Of a stretch of 64,000 bases of DNA, positions 10,549 through 22,294 are shown piece after piece. The notes beneath the pieces were generated by a model, which was given only the letters and a program-made list of their open reading frames with translations, was not told the origin of the DNA and did not search any database. How positions within the stretch are numbered: position 1 is the stretch's first letter; every line of letters starts with the position of its first letter. Source of the stretch: Codonopsis lanceolata (taxonomy: Eukaryota; Streptophyta; Magnoliopsida; Asterales; Campanulaceae); NCBI GenBank assembly GCA_013146195.2, contig CM028379.1:55935693-55999692 (forward strand). Direction: 5' to 3'. Made by a program: the position numbers and the translations under genes.

Positions 10549-11740
10549 CTATAGACCAAGTATTTTCAATAGGCTTGATCTTATAAGCGGTGCTACGGGG
10601 CTCGGGGTAACTTTGTTCCATATCATCGAGAGAATCTTGACATCATCAAAGACTTCCCAACCGGGGCACCTTTTCCCATTACGGTCTATCCGAGGGGTTC
10701 GGGAAAACATGAGATAGGCTTGATTTCCCCTTACGTACAAAGTAACCATTTAAGGTTTTCTATAGGGTTGGAGAGGGGATATTCATAAGGGCGCTTTTCT
10801 CTTTCTACCCTTTCTTTTCTCACGTTTACGTTTCATGACTGGGACTACTTCAATTTGGAGTAGGCGTGTATCCTAGGCAGAAAGGAGGGATACATTCCTT
10901 AAGTTCATCTTGGACTAAATTAACTAGCCCTTGCTGATTTACGCGAGACCTAGACCGGGCATATAATTCATTTTGGAACATGTTTAAAGGGACCATGTTT
11001 CCTAGGGAAGTGACTTTCTTTCCAATGATGTCAGTTTCTCGGCCATATTCAATGGCGTTGACCACGGCTTGGGGGATAACCTCAAAGCCACTGAGAAAAA
11101 TACCAGTGTCTTCATGTTCTATCTCGAGGATTGGGATATCCTCGCTTTCCTTATTCTCCACGATCTTGTCGGCCAGAATAATTACTATGTGGTCATCGTG
11201 GATGAATTTGACACTTGGTGTAATGAAGAGGCTACCCCCTTTACCCCATGAATCGAGGGCGTCCCAACAACAGGCTAAAGGTGGGTGGTATATCGGGACT
11301 TGGAACTCAAGCGGCATGTTTAAGGGCCAACAGTTAACATTAAAGTGACCACCCAAGACACATCGATTGGTGTTATCGTATGCCTTAGCACTGTGAGGAA
11401 GGAGTGAGTTCGATATCTTTATCCCGGTTTGGCTAATGTCTTGGCGGGACATACATTCAGTGAAGACCCATTATCTATCAAAACTCGGGGAACCCGTTTC
11501 TCCAAAATTCCCACAGTGATGTGAAGAGCATCAATGTGGTTGGTTCCTTCCCTTGGCAGGTCTAGATCGGTAAACATTATTACGTTTCCGAAATGGATGT
11601 TCTCGATCATCTGAGTAAGCTCATTGGGGGAGGTTTCAATAGGAACGACTGCTTGACTTAATGACTTAGCCAGTGTATCACGGTGGGTCTTAGAAGCACA
11701 TAGTAAGCCCAGATGGAAATGTTGGCCTGGGTTTTCTTCA
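10549..11740 (-). pseudogene. Tat pol: aspartic protease and linker to RT
   Basis: The active-site block RVLIDNGSSLNVCP (about 11500-11450) has DNGSS at the place of the usual D(S/T)G. It is preceded by DLPREGTNHIDALHITV and followed in another frame by KAYDNTNRCVLG and FQVPIYHPPLACCWDALDSW (11390-11240), the normal C-terminal half of plant gypsy protease. The remaining 10850-10549 is degenerate linker. A frameshift near 11430 breaks the domain. Confidence 0.75.
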
Positions 11741-13137
11741 TCTAAGCTAATAAAGAATCTTCCACCGTTTTAGCCTCAGTATCTGTTACTTGATCTTTTC
11801 CAGAGTGGTCACCTCTTTCGGGGTTTGGTTGGTAGGCTCGGCCAGATCGGGTAAGGTGGCTAACATCTCCACCAACCCAAGTGGCTTTTTCAATGTTACA
11901 TGTGTTTTGGCTACCAAGGATGGTGTCCCAAGAGAGCATATTACAACTAGGCTCTTTTATGGATAAGGATGGAGGAATAGGAATGAGGATATATGGAAGT
12001 GGATGTTTATTTATTTCAAACTTGGGCACAAAAGGGTTTTCATCAACCTCAATCATATTGATTTGAGGTAGAGGGTTATTGACTACATTTGGTGCAGGTG
12101 GAGGTTTTCAATAACCTTATCATCTATTAGGTCTGGATAGCATTTTTGAGGGTGTAACATTTGTCGGTGAGGTGACCACTGGAGCGATGGTATTCACAGT
12201 ACTGGGCATGGTTCCAAGTCCTGGGCAGGGGGTCAGGTGGCTTATAATTTTCCAACGGCTTCAACACTCCTTGTGCCATTAGCCCCTGCAGTATCACAGA
12301 CTGGGGAGCTTGCAGTTCATCAAAATGTCGGCTTACCTGTTATGATTTAAGTTTACGGCCGGGCCATTATTTGCTTCAACGTATTGACAGACACTGTCCG
12401 ACCCATAATACCATGGAGCAGCTATAATTTTGGGTAGAAAATGGGGTTGAGGCATTCCCTACCATATTGGCGGTGCTGAGTGCGGATGTCTTTCCTTTGG
12501 AGTAACGGAAAGAACTAGGAGGCGTATTGGTTTCGGTTGGCCGATGCGTATATCATCATCAATACGGGCTCCTATCTCCACTATTTCTTTGAAATTGGTA
12601 TAGGGGAGGTACCACATATGTTCCGGGTAAATGGGCTAGAGGTTTTTGATGAACATTCGGCATGACTCGGTCGGATCAGATCTGTCAAAGGTCTGTGCCA
12701 GCTTTCTCTTCCACCTGACTATAAACTCGGCGCATGTTTCCTTTTCCCGTTGGGTGCACGATTCGAGGTCCCTTCTATTTTCGGGTATTGTCTTTGTATC
12801 TTTCGAGGAATGCTTCGGCTATCGTCCCGGTATTCATGAATGCTGTCGAGACAACATTAGCCATTGTTTGGCGGCTCCTATCGAGTGAGGTGAAAATTGG
12901 AAGCCATAGCCTCAAAGCTAGCTCCCTTGACGCATCTTGGGTGGAATAAGACTTCAAATGGGATATAAGGCATCCAGTCCCGTCAAACTTTTCTATGTCG
13001 GGCATTTTGAACTTTGAGGGAAGTATTGTTGATGGTTGCAATGTTAGGGCCCGCGTAGAAAATTCCCCTTCTTTGAGAAGTTTAAGCATCATGGCCTTCA
13101 TATTTTCCATATCGGCCTCCATTTTGGTGGCTGGGGG
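11741..13137 (-). pseudogene. Tat gag, C-terminal two thirds
   Basis: The block ILPSKFKMPDIEKFDGTGC (about 13020-12960) is the conserved start of the Tat-type gag core, followed by SHLKSYS and a retrotransposon gag core to about 12775. Downstream, 12056-11742 contains VSHLTRSGRAYQP, the usual gag-protease linker. Between 12775 and 12060 the frames are badly broken. The N-terminal part is displaced to 17000-17840 by the LTR inserted at 13138. Confidence 0.8.
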
Positions 13138-16100
13138 TGTGACGCCCCGCTCCTTCGTTGTCTCGGTTTGCGTGCTATATTGCACTTCTTCCCTTGTCGA
13201 CGGTATGTTTGGGTTGCGAGAGGGTCTAGATATGTTTGAGAGACCATATTAAGACCAAAACATTATTAAGAGACTCCATATAGTTGTTGACTTGCTAAAG
13301 TCACAAGTCGTGACCCGACGATAGTCGGAATGCGACGCGATTGAGGGTTTACTTCCGTTTTGTGTTCGTGACCTCGGTTTGGGTCCTAGACCTCTTTAAG
13401 ATGGTTTGTTAACATGTTTAGATGTGTTAGACTTCAAGTTGGAGGTGTTCCTTAAGTCTATCGAAGATTTGGAAGTTTTGGAGATAGCGTTCGTCTCTAT
13501 CGCGTAGTTCGAGGATCGAGTCGCGTAATCGCCTCTCCTTTGGGATTCTTATTTCCCTAGTTGTTATTCAACTTCCTAGAAGTATTTAAGCTTCTTCATT
13601 AGCCCTTAGACTTGCCTTAAAAGTCTCCTCTCATTGCTCGTTTGATTGCGAGTTCGTTCGTCGTCCCGGTTGCACGTTGTTGCACCCCTTCCCGGTTTCG
13701 CTCCGAGTTGTTTCGGGAGTTGTTCGGGTGTGTTTTAGACTTGTTTTGAGTTGGGTTAGACCCTAGAATGGTTGCCCATAAGTTTGGGATCATTTAGATC
13801 AAGTTTAGACCAAGTTTTGGAGGTTCAGGAGCCGAGGCGGCCGCATGGGATGGACTGAGGCGCCCGCCTCAGATACTGAGAGCATCCTTTGTGCAGGAGC
13901 ATGTGAGGCGGCCGCATGGAGGGGAGTGAGGCGCCCGCCTCACTTCCAGAAAGCTGTTACGGGATTTTTCTTCCCCTGTTTTGAGTTGTGATGTGTTTTA
14001 CCTATTCTACCCTCCTTAAACCCCCTCTAAACCCTTCCTAACCTCTCATACTTAACCCTAAACATGTCCTAACATTATTTAGAAGTTAATTAAGGTTGGA
14101 TTAGAGCTTGATTATCCCTAATCTCCACTAATTGCACTTGAGAAATGTCAATTGTGCCCTTCTTAAATTGGGGGTATAAATACCCACAACCCCTTTGTTA
14201 ATTGCTGAAACCATTTCATTTCTTCTCTTCATCCATTCATATTAGAGAGAGAGAGACTCCATGGGAGACTCTTGAGCCCTAGCTCTTCTCTCTTCGATCC
14301 ACGACGATCCGACCACCCGATCTCCTTCAAACTTCGGATTCTTGAAGCCCTCGACGAGTAGAACGACTTCACCGATCGGATTTGTGTTCTCTTGAGTTTT
14401 CACTCAAGCTAGGTAAGTTACTTTCCTTTGATTTTTGGTTCATTGGCCCTAAGGAAAACAATCTATATGCTATTTGTGGGCAATGAACACTTGTATGCTA
14501 TGTTTGCCCAATTTTGGGGATTTTTGGAAGTGTATCTTGTAAGAGCAATTGTAGAGTAATTTTATGATTGTTGAGGTGTGTGATTACTCTTTATTATGTG
14601 TTTCTAGGCTTATGAGTATGCTAGAAATTATGTCCACATGTTATTTGAGTTCATTGGAGTAATATGCCTAATTTGTGAATTTTGAAGTTATGAACTTGTT
14701 AATGCCTTGAAGAGGATGTTTTGAAGGATATTGTGTTGGGGGAAATGGGTTTTGATCTATGTTGGGTTTAATTGTGAATTTTAGGCTTGAGAGTCAAACC
14801 CGAACTATTGGAGAAATTATGGTTAAGTTGAAGTGGGGTTAATGTCGAGATTGATGAAACTTGGTGTTTAGACTCAACGGAGTCGAAATATGTCCAATAA
14901 TGTGATAATGAGCTCGGGTTGGAATCCTACGACAATTGGATTCCGTTTGATTATAATTATGATGGATTCTTGGGTTTTAGGGCTCGGGAATCAAGCCCGA
15001 ATGAACTTTGGGATTTTGGTAGTATATATGAATGAAATGTCTAATGGTGGGGCTATGAAACGCATAAAGAGTGGAATGTAGAATTAAGACTCAACGGAGT
15101 CATTGTAAGGCCAATAATGTGATAACAAGCCTTTGGTTGAGACCCTACGATGTTCGGGCCTCGTTTGCTTATGTTGTGCGTATCCGAGTACCTTGTTGTG
15201 TCCTATGGAGACACTCATGTTATAGAGACCCATTGGGAACTTGTTAGAGCGTGCTTGTAAAGCACGGAGTATTAGAGACCAACCCATGGTCTCGAATACC
15301 ATTTAGTAATGTTATTCGAATAATTCACTATAAGGAATTTAGTCGCGAGCATATGATAGTACTTGCGAATTTAGACTACAAGGTAGTCTTGTCATTCTTG
15401 AGATGGGTTTTTGATGATGTCGGCTATAAGGACTTTGGCTAAGTCCGGTGTGCCTTTAAGTGAAGCTTAATGCTAAGCCTTGAGTTGTGGTGGTTCTTAG
15501 ACTAAGTAGTAGTCTTTGATTTAATCTTGAGTTGAGGACTTTAGTAGACCTCATTTTATGAATTGTTGGGCTTATATGCTATTCTTGAATTGGTGATGAC
15601 TTGAGGTTTATGAATACCTCGATACGTGGTTTTTGTGAACTAAACTTACAAGTTAGTTGAATATGTTAAGTGTGTACAAGTATGTGCATTGTTGATTGGT
15701 TTTGTAGAGCAATATGATCTACTTGAATTAATAAGTTCTTTTATGATGAACTTGGTCCTTATCGGTTTATACAAGTAAATAATCTACTTGATCATCTTGA
15801 TTTTGAGTCCAGCTGGCGTCTTGGTCGTTTTGTCGGCAATGGGACGATTCATGGCCTTTGGAAACATTCGCTATGAATCGCCGCATTGGTACCCTTTCTC
15901 CTCACTATTTGGCCGATAGTGGGATGTGGTCTCGTATTAGCGGCTCCTAGCACGATGCTCGAGCTCCCATTTCTCATCCAGTCGGATGAATGTAACGAGG
16001 AACTCATTAAAGAGAACTGGTGAGTTATGATCATTTGAGGATTGAAACCCAGTTTATGATCATTTGAAGGGCTAGGCCCAGAACATAATTTGAATACAGA

Positions 16101-16990
16101 AGGGCTAGGCCCAGATCTTGGTTTTACGTGCTAAAGTATAAGCACTTATATGAAAGAAAAAGTGCTAAATGGTTTATGAAATTTATGTTACGTGATGACT
16201 TGATACAAGTTATTTATTGGTATGCTATTAAGATGCCATGATTTTAGATATGTTGATGCATTATGCCATGCCACGATATGCTATGCCATACATTTGCACT
16301 TAGTAACTTACTGGGTCATTATGACTCATTTCGTGTGTTTGTTTTCCTTAGTTTTTGCAGCGATCCGTTGGCAGCGTGGCGGCTTCGGATAGTGATTCCT
16401 AGAAGGTGGTCTTCCGGGCTTTTAGCTTGGATTTATTATTATTCAGTTATTTGTATTTGTGAGACACGGATGTAAAGTTATGTAGACTTTACTTGGGTAG
16501 ACTATGTTAGTATTGTTGTTGTATTATTTTGGTAGCCGACTCGTTAGTCGAGCTGTTGTATCTTTTAGAAGTTATTCCTTGTTATTCCTTGTTGGTATTG
16601 TCATCTCCGACGACGTTAGTCGTGAGACTTGTGTTTAGTTGTCAGAATTTGAATATCTTATTCATTAGTTGATTTATTCCTCCGGCATGCTTTAGCCGTT
16701 GAGTTGTTGTTTATCAGGTTGGTTCTTGTTGCTTCGCCGGCCTTAGGTTGCCGATGGTTTGTTGTACGTGCGCAATGTTGCGTCACGCGAGTCGTAGATT
16801 TGTCGAGAGATAGTCGTCTCTCAGCTTGGTATTCCTTATTTTAAAACTATAGGTTTTGGTCCCATTTATGATTTGCTTCCGCAGATTTTAGTTTTTGGTT
16901 ATTCGGTTTTTGCCGTTATGGCCTTTTCATTCCTGTTTAGAGTTTGTTGGTTCAACTCTGGACTCGCACTACTACGCTTAGCGGGTGCTT
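13138..16990 (+). mobile_element. Solo LTR of a chromovirus-type (Tel/Del-like) Ty3/gypsy element
   Basis: It starts TGTGACGCCCCG, the usual start of chromovirus LTRs, and splits the Tat gag. A TATA box (14175-14183) follows a GC-rich tandem repeat. The section 13988-14470 is clearly related to the second LTR at 33626-33773 plus 52133-52490. A splice donor AG/GTAAGT at 14411-14416 and an acceptor ttttcc-ttagtttttgcag ending at 16360 suggest an intron within the transcribed part. No primer site, gag or pol accompanies it, so it behaves as a solo LTR. I could not find a convincing 5-bp target duplication. The right end is placed where gag-like sequence resumes and is uncertain by about 50 bases. 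Confidence 0.65.
13834..13975. repeat. Two 71-bp GC-rich tandem units in the chromovirus LTR
   Basis: The units start at 13834 and 13905. Each opens with gaggcggccgcatgg and includes the inverted repeat TGAGGCG-CC-CGCCTCA (13856-13871 and 13927-13942). They stand out in an AT-rich LTR and lie about 230-340 bases upstream of the TATA box. The second LTR of this family (33520-33620) lacks them. Confidence 0.9.
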
Positions 16991-16999
16991 GTTCGTCTT

Positions 17000-17840
17000 T
17001 TAGCTTGTCTTGGCGGCACGACCTTGGGATTCCGCATTGGGGTTCGGGTCGGGCTGGGGAGTTGGCTTTTGGTATATATTGGCTGGATTTGGGAAGGTTG
17101 GGTTATTTCCTGGTTGAAGGTTTTGATAGGGATTTTGGGCTGGTGAGTTTTGGACAGTGTATGGATTCTGGGTTGATGGAATTTGGGCATTATAAGGATT
17201 TTGGGTTGGATATGGGTGTTGGGTTGGATAAAGGTCTTGGGTTGATGGATTTTGGACGGTGTAGGGATTTTGGGTTGGTGGGTTTTGGGTAGTATATGGA
17301 TTCTGGGTTGGTGGGTTATTGATAGTTTCAGCCGGGCGACCAGGATCATTAGGAGGTAAGTATGTGGTAACTTGGCCTGGTGGGTTAAAGTTTTTTGGGT
17401 CCATATGTGGGCTATTTAGGAGTGGATTAATTATAGGAAAAGGGATGTCGTTTGGATTCTGGGTATTTGGGGGAGAATATGGTGGATAGGACGGGTAAGG
17501 ATAGATATTTAGATAGTAGGGGCTTGGTGGAGGATTGGGATTTGGGGTAGAGGTAGTATTTGGTGGGTTAGTGTTTGGTTTAGGAGTTAGGTTTGGAGGT
17601 ACCTGAGATGTAGATGCTTCTTGAGGAATAGTAGGGGAAGAGTTCACCTCACCACTGGATTTTAAACTTTGTAGCAGACTAGCCATTTGACTCATCATGC
17701 ACCCAACTTTTGGTCAAACCATTCTGCATTGCATTCGGGAGGCGTAACATACCGGAGCCCCTGAATCTGTACCCATAGATATTTGTTCATTTTCTCTTTG
17801 CCATACTTGCTCGATGTATTTTTGACCGATTACGCCTTGT
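17000..17840 (-). pseudogene. Tat gag, N-terminal part
   Basis: The minus-strand frame begins near 17840 (YIEQVWQRENEQISMGTDSG), has a TGA/TAG-type stop at about 17710, then runs open from 17698 to 17000 (232 residues). After MMSQMASLLQSLKSS it is a low-complexity Pro/Asn/Gln/Tyr-rich region with repeated NPPTQNPYT-like units, typical of the unstructured N-terminal part of Tat-type gag. The reading ends at the inserted chromovirus LTR; the rest of gag continues at 13137. Confidence 0.75.
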
Positions 17841-19146
17841 CGATATGAAATCGATACCCTCGATCGATTTACGCACTACTTTCATGTATCAACCGGCCAG
17901 GCGATATTATCTCGCCTTTCCAAATTCGGGCCATGGTTTACGAGGAAAATGGGGTTTTGGAGGTATCGGAAAGGTGGAGGTATGGGCTAGAGTACAGCGT
18001 GCCTTTTTATTAGTATTTTATTATTATTATATATTTTTTGTTCCCTACAATTGACCGGATAAGCACCCGCTTTATTTTGACAGTCTCAGGACTTTTCTGA
18101 ACATTGGATTCTTTCTCAGTATAGGACCAACGTATTCCACCTACCTTTCGACTCCCAGGGGCTGGTGGTCCCGGGCGAAGGGCCTATACTCTTTCGGGAT
18201 CCACCATTCGAAATGGTCTAAGTTGAGCATCGAAATTATAAATCAGCCACATTTGTTATTTATTTATATTTTTTTGTGCGCACTTATTATATACATATTT
18301 CCCTTTTATATATATATATATATATATATAATATTTTATTTTTTAATGATTCTTTTTTGACAGGCTAACTCATAACCGAGATGCAAAACCGGTCGATGCG
18401 TGAAGTGTCTGAAAAACTATATATGCATTCTAACATCGGCTTAAGCAGGGGGTAGGCTGGCCATGGTGTAGGGTAACAGTTCGGAATATATCTATATGCG
18501 TGCACGTGTGTGCGGTATCTAAAAAGCAGTAAAGTCTTTATTTATTTACAGATATATGAACAGAAAAATATAAACAGATATGACATGTCTTGCTGTTATG
18601 TGTGGATTTTCTCGGCTTTTTATTTTTTAGCGCAAGCAAGCACACCATTTTAAGAAATAGAAAGAAAAGTGGGGAAACTATCTATCCCTATTAATTACAA
18701 ATTTTGGTCCTATGTTCCCAAAATAAAATGACAGAATGAATGCAGATATTTTATAAATGTAGAGAATAAAATGAAAATGAAAATAAGCGAAATAAATAAT
18801 AATATAGAGCCGAAATAAAATAAAGCCCGGCTCTTTTTGTTGTCTGCAGAATTTATTTGTAAAATATATAATATATATATTTTTTTTTAATTTTTGAATT
18901 TTTTTTATTATATTTTTTTTGAATTTTTTTTTAATATTCTTAAACACACCTGTAACAATTATCGGAACGAAACTGCTGCAAGATGGAGGATCATATCCAC
19001 AAATATAGACACGGATGTATAGGAACACTATATTCAAATGCGTAAATTAATATAACAAGCATCTTGCTGAGCCGAAAACAAATAAAAACAAAAAGTTTTA
19101 TTTTACGAGTCTAGCCCTCCATTTTATTTAAAATAAAACAACTCCC
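17841..19146 (-). other. Tat leader between primer site and gag
   Basis: Mostly non-coding and AT-rich. It contains a (TA)n run at 18307-18333, long T tracts at 18880-18930, and no convincing protein. The minus-strand frame at 18678-19037 is Lys/Ile/Tyr low complexity from AT-rich sequence and is not counted as a gene. Confidence 0.6.
18307..18333. repeat. (TA)n microsatellite in the Tat leader
   Basis: About thirteen TA units in non-coding leader sequence. Confidence 0.95.
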
Positions 19147-19697
19147 AGAGTCGCCCTTTGTGAGGTTCAGGGATGTGCTCCTGCGCCCAGCGCCTTGGAT
19201 AGGGGTGCGCGTGCGGATCGCGGGACACCACTGCTCTCGTTCCACCCTCCCTTGTTTAGGGAAGGCGAAATCAAAAGTGCGAGAGGAGTCTTTGTCTATG
19301 TTAGCACGTTGGAATGTGCCTCGGTTGCCTTTAGTGGATTTTGTATCCAATATGGGAACTTATGGTTTCCCGCATCAAGTTATCCCTTTTTTAGGGGATA
19401 CCAGGATATGGGAATGCATTACCCTTTCATTCTCATTTTCCCTTTTTAGGGAAAAGCGAAAAGTGCAAAAAGGATATTGCGATGCGCCCCACTATGGATT
19501 TTATAAAAATAGCCTTATGGCCGTTCGGATCACTATGGGAGCTTTGGGTTTCCCATCAAGTTATCCCTTTTTTAGGGGATACCGGGATATGGGAATACAT
19601 CACCCTTCCATTCCCATTTCTCCCTTTTTAGGGAGAAGCGGAAAGTGCAAAGAAGGAATGTTGCGAGGCCTTTGGATCGAAAGTTTTAGAGTCGCCA
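19147..19697 (-). repeat. Tandem repeat (about 183 bp) bracketed by two primer-site-like sequences
   Basis: Units beginning tatgggaact at 19351 and tatgggagct at 19534 share catcaagttatcccttt, aggggatacc-ggatatggga and agtgcaaa-aagga; a shorter related piece precedes them from about 19196. The array lies between two copies of agagtcgcc (19147-19155 and 19688-19696), which on the minus strand read ggcgactct, the tRNA-Arg-type primer site used by Tat elements. The copy next to the LTR (19688-19697, TGGCGACTCT) should be the functional one. Confidence 0.75.
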
Positions 19698-20948
19698 TCT
19701 TTATTTTAAGGCAAATAAAGCAAAACCAAAGAAAAGAAAAATAAACCGAGAAAAAAAACGGGTTCGGAGGCTAAGTTACGAGTTGGGAAGGTGCTATGCA
19801 CCCAACTCGCCATTTCGGTCTCAAAAATGGTTTTTGGCTGAAGTATGCTTATTGTTATATTTATTTAGCAAATAAATAAAGTATTAAAAGACAGGAAATT
19901 AAAACAAATACATCGGTGGCTACATTATTTACGGACTTGCAGCCATTTCCTTACAATAATTACAGACATATTTAAGAATATTTGGCCATTATAACGGCTT
20001 TTTTACATAATATTTCCTATTCTAATCCGGGCAGCACAACGGCTTATATTGGCTACATTGTGCTGGATTTAAATAACAACTTTAAAAATAAATAAAAGAC
20101 GGAAAAATAAATAAATAAAATAAACGACGCCCTTAAAGGCTTTACCTTTTAGAGCGGTGGTGTGCTCGCTCTGTTCTTCAGGGAGAGGGAGTTTTTTCTG
20201 TTGTTTGTTGTGTGGTTGTTGTTTTGATTTGGGCAGAGTGACTACTTATTTCTGAGACTTTGGGCTTGTCAACTCGGGCAGAGTGACAGCTTATTTGGGT
20301 AGGTTTTGGCCTTTTTGGTTGGGCGGAACCACGGCTTAGTTTTTTGATTTTTCAGATCGTTACTCGGGCAGAGTAACGGCTTACTTTGAGATTTTTGGGC
20401 TAGGGAAGTGAGGTGGATACCTAACAACTAGGCTAGGGATCACTTATAACATATGGGTTTTTATTTTGGCGGAGTTTGGACGGGGTTTGGAGATTTTAGG
20501 GGCTTCCACTCACCTATCTCGCACCTCTCTTACTAATATTATCGTCGAAGACGAAGGAGCAGAGCTTCGTTGCGATTTTTAATCGCGGAAATGAACAATA
20601 GAAATGAGAAGCCGAGGCTTCTCTTTATAGTGAGAGAGCAGGACTCGTCCGGAATTTCTCAATTTGTTCCTCCTGCATCAGCCACTTGTACCTTGTGCAT
20701 CAAAGCTTGTACCTTTTAATTATGAGAGAGAGCTACGGTAGTGTGCATGGTGCAGCCAAGGCAACCTGCGGGCACCCGGCCACTATTCAACTTTCATTTT
20801 TGCACTTTCACCCCTGCGGTTCAGCTTTCGAGCATCTGCTTTTCCTTTCGCATTTTTGACTCCTGTAACTTGACATTTGTTAAGTTTTAACAGTTCTTGA
20901 TATTTTATGTCCGTCACATACCAGGGGTATGAAATTGGGGTGTCTACA
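19698..20948 (-). mobile_element. 5' LTR of the Tat element
   Basis: On the minus strand it starts TGTAGACACCCC at 20948, interrupting Athila gag sequence, and ends just before the primer site near 19697. A TATA box (CTATAAAG, 20630-20623) lies about 320 bases in. A stable hairpin at about 19778-19810, with arms cgagttggg / cccaactcg around gtgctatgcac, resembles the polyadenylation-region hairpin of such LTRs. Length is about 1.25 kb. Confidence 0.75.
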
Positions 20949-22136
20949 CAACTGTCCTTGCTTAGGAAATTGTTGAGGCTGTAATGGCTTATTTCCTCCC
21001 CATGCAAAGTTAGGGTGATTCCTCGAACCAGGATTATAAGTGTTGGAATAGGGATCATTCCTTTGCCTTTGAGGGTACATTTTCATTGCATTAACCTATT
21101 CAGGATATACAGCACTAGAGGGACACAAATTAGTAGCATGAGAATTTAATCCACAAATAGAACATGCTTGTTGTATTTGTGATTGCCAACGTTCAAATTG
21201 AGGTTGCATATCTGATTTTTCTTGTACTTGAAACAAATTTCTACTTTTTCCTCTTGTACTTTTCTGTTGGGAGTTTGCACTTAACATCTCAAGCAAGTTT
21301 TCTAATTCAGCTGGTGTCATTCTATTAATAGAACCACCGACTGCACTATCAACCATAGTTTGCAATGCAGACGGAAGAGCATGATAAAATTGAGTTACTA
21401 ACAGATCTTGAGATAGATTATGATGGGGACACATGATAAGTAAATTTTTAAATATATCCCATACTTCATGGAATGTTTCTCCCGGTTCAGTTTGAAAAGA
21501 CATAATTTGTTTCCTATATTCTGAAAGGGATGCATGTTGATAAAATTTACCCATAAACAAATCATATAATTAAGCCCAAGTATAAACACTTCTGGGTGCT
21601 AAATTCATAAACCATCTTCTCGCTGCATCTTTTAATGCACATTGAAAATATTTCATTTTTATTTGATCTTCAGTCAAACCTCCTAACGAAAAATTTTCAG
21701 TCATAAAATCATATTCCTTAACAAACGATACTGGATCTTCAGATGGAAATCCATAGAAAGAAGGCAACATATTATAAAAGTGACCTTTAAGTTCAAAATT
21801 TCTCACCACTTCTGGTAAAACTAAACAAGATGGTGTTGCATTCAACATGGGTCGATCATAATCATTTATAGTTCTTTAATTGATTACTACTTCCATATTT
21901 CTATCAGCAGGTTCTTCCCTTCTTTGATTAAAATTTACCGGAGAAACCAGATTTTTAGGATTTTGATTATTGTTATTATCCATTGGAGGATCAACCAGAG
22001 GATCCTCTTGATTCAACTGTTCTTGATTAACGGGCTGATTTTCTAAATTATCAGGGTCTTCTTGATTTCTTCCAAGATTATTTATATTTTGATTTAATTC
22101 TGCCAGTTTAGGATTTAGAGATCTATGCCCGTGCAT
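20949..22136 (-). pseudogene. Athila gag
   Basis: ATG at 22136 (MHGHRS). One continuous frame runs to the Tat junction and holds an N/Q/P-rich N-terminus, the gag core (ELKGHFYNMLPSFYGFPSED, RRWFMNL) at about 21810-21590, the second half of the core (FYQHASLSEYRKQI, PGETFHEVWDIF) to 21330, and a CCHC zinc knuckle CSICGLNSHATNLC at about 21160-21120. Its only breaks are three in-frame stops at 21876 (TAA), 21570 (TAA) and 21096 (TAG). Each could be a C-to-T change from CAA or CAG. No frameshift is seen, so this is a young copy relative to its neighbours. Confidence 0.85.
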
Positions 22137-22264
22137 AAATGAACAAAAGCAAATAAAGTAAATAAAAACTAACAACTAGAAATAAAAATCTTTTTTTATT
22201 TTTATATTTATAAAAATTGAATTTAAAACAACACTACCAACAAACCAACTAAGAAAACTAGCTT

Positions 22265-22283
22265 ATCCCCAGCAATGGCGCCA
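22265..22283 (-). promoter_or_regulatory. Athila primer-binding site (tRNA-Asp type)
   Basis: Minus strand reads TTGGCGCCATTGCTGGGGA, close to the TGGCGCCGTTGCCGGGGA primer site common in Athila elements. It lies about 12 bases inside the 5' LTR end. Confidence 0.8.
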
Positions 22284-22294
22284 AAAACCTTGAT

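Larger units (their letters stand above)
808..20948 (-). mobile_element. Tat-lineage Ty3/gypsy retrotransposon, nested and degenerate
   Basis: Read on the minus strand the order is 5' LTR (19698-20948, starting TGTAGACACCCC), PBS-like tggcgactct, tandem-repeat leader, gag (17840 to 17000, then 13137 to about 11740), protease, RT with YVDDM, Ty3-type RNase H, a second archaeal-type RNase H, integrase, and a pol stop at 6827. Two plus-strand ORFs follow beyond pol. Dual RNase H, the PBS type and antisense extra ORFs are known traits of the Tat clade. A chromovirus-type LTR interrupts gag at 13138. The insertion point is inside the gag of an Athila element at 20948/20949. No 3' LTR is visible; the left limit is the gap at 708-807 and is a guess. 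Every coding domain is broken by stops or frameshifts, so the element is not autonomous. Confidence 0.8.

Noticed and set aside
16873..17292. Plus-strand open frame rich in Gly, Leu and Phe with repeated DFG/LGL units
   Set aside because: It is the antisense of the Pro/Asn/Gln/Tyr-repeat part of Tat gag at 17000-17698.
18678..19037. Minus-strand frame of 119 residues, Ile/Lys/Tyr/Phe-rich
   Set aside because: Composition reflects AT-rich leader sequence; no conserved motif.
19160..19744. Plus-strand frame of 194 residues with internal repeats
   Set aside because: Produced by the 183-bp tandem array in the Tat leader; the period is a multiple of three so it stays open by chance, and no protein family is recognised.
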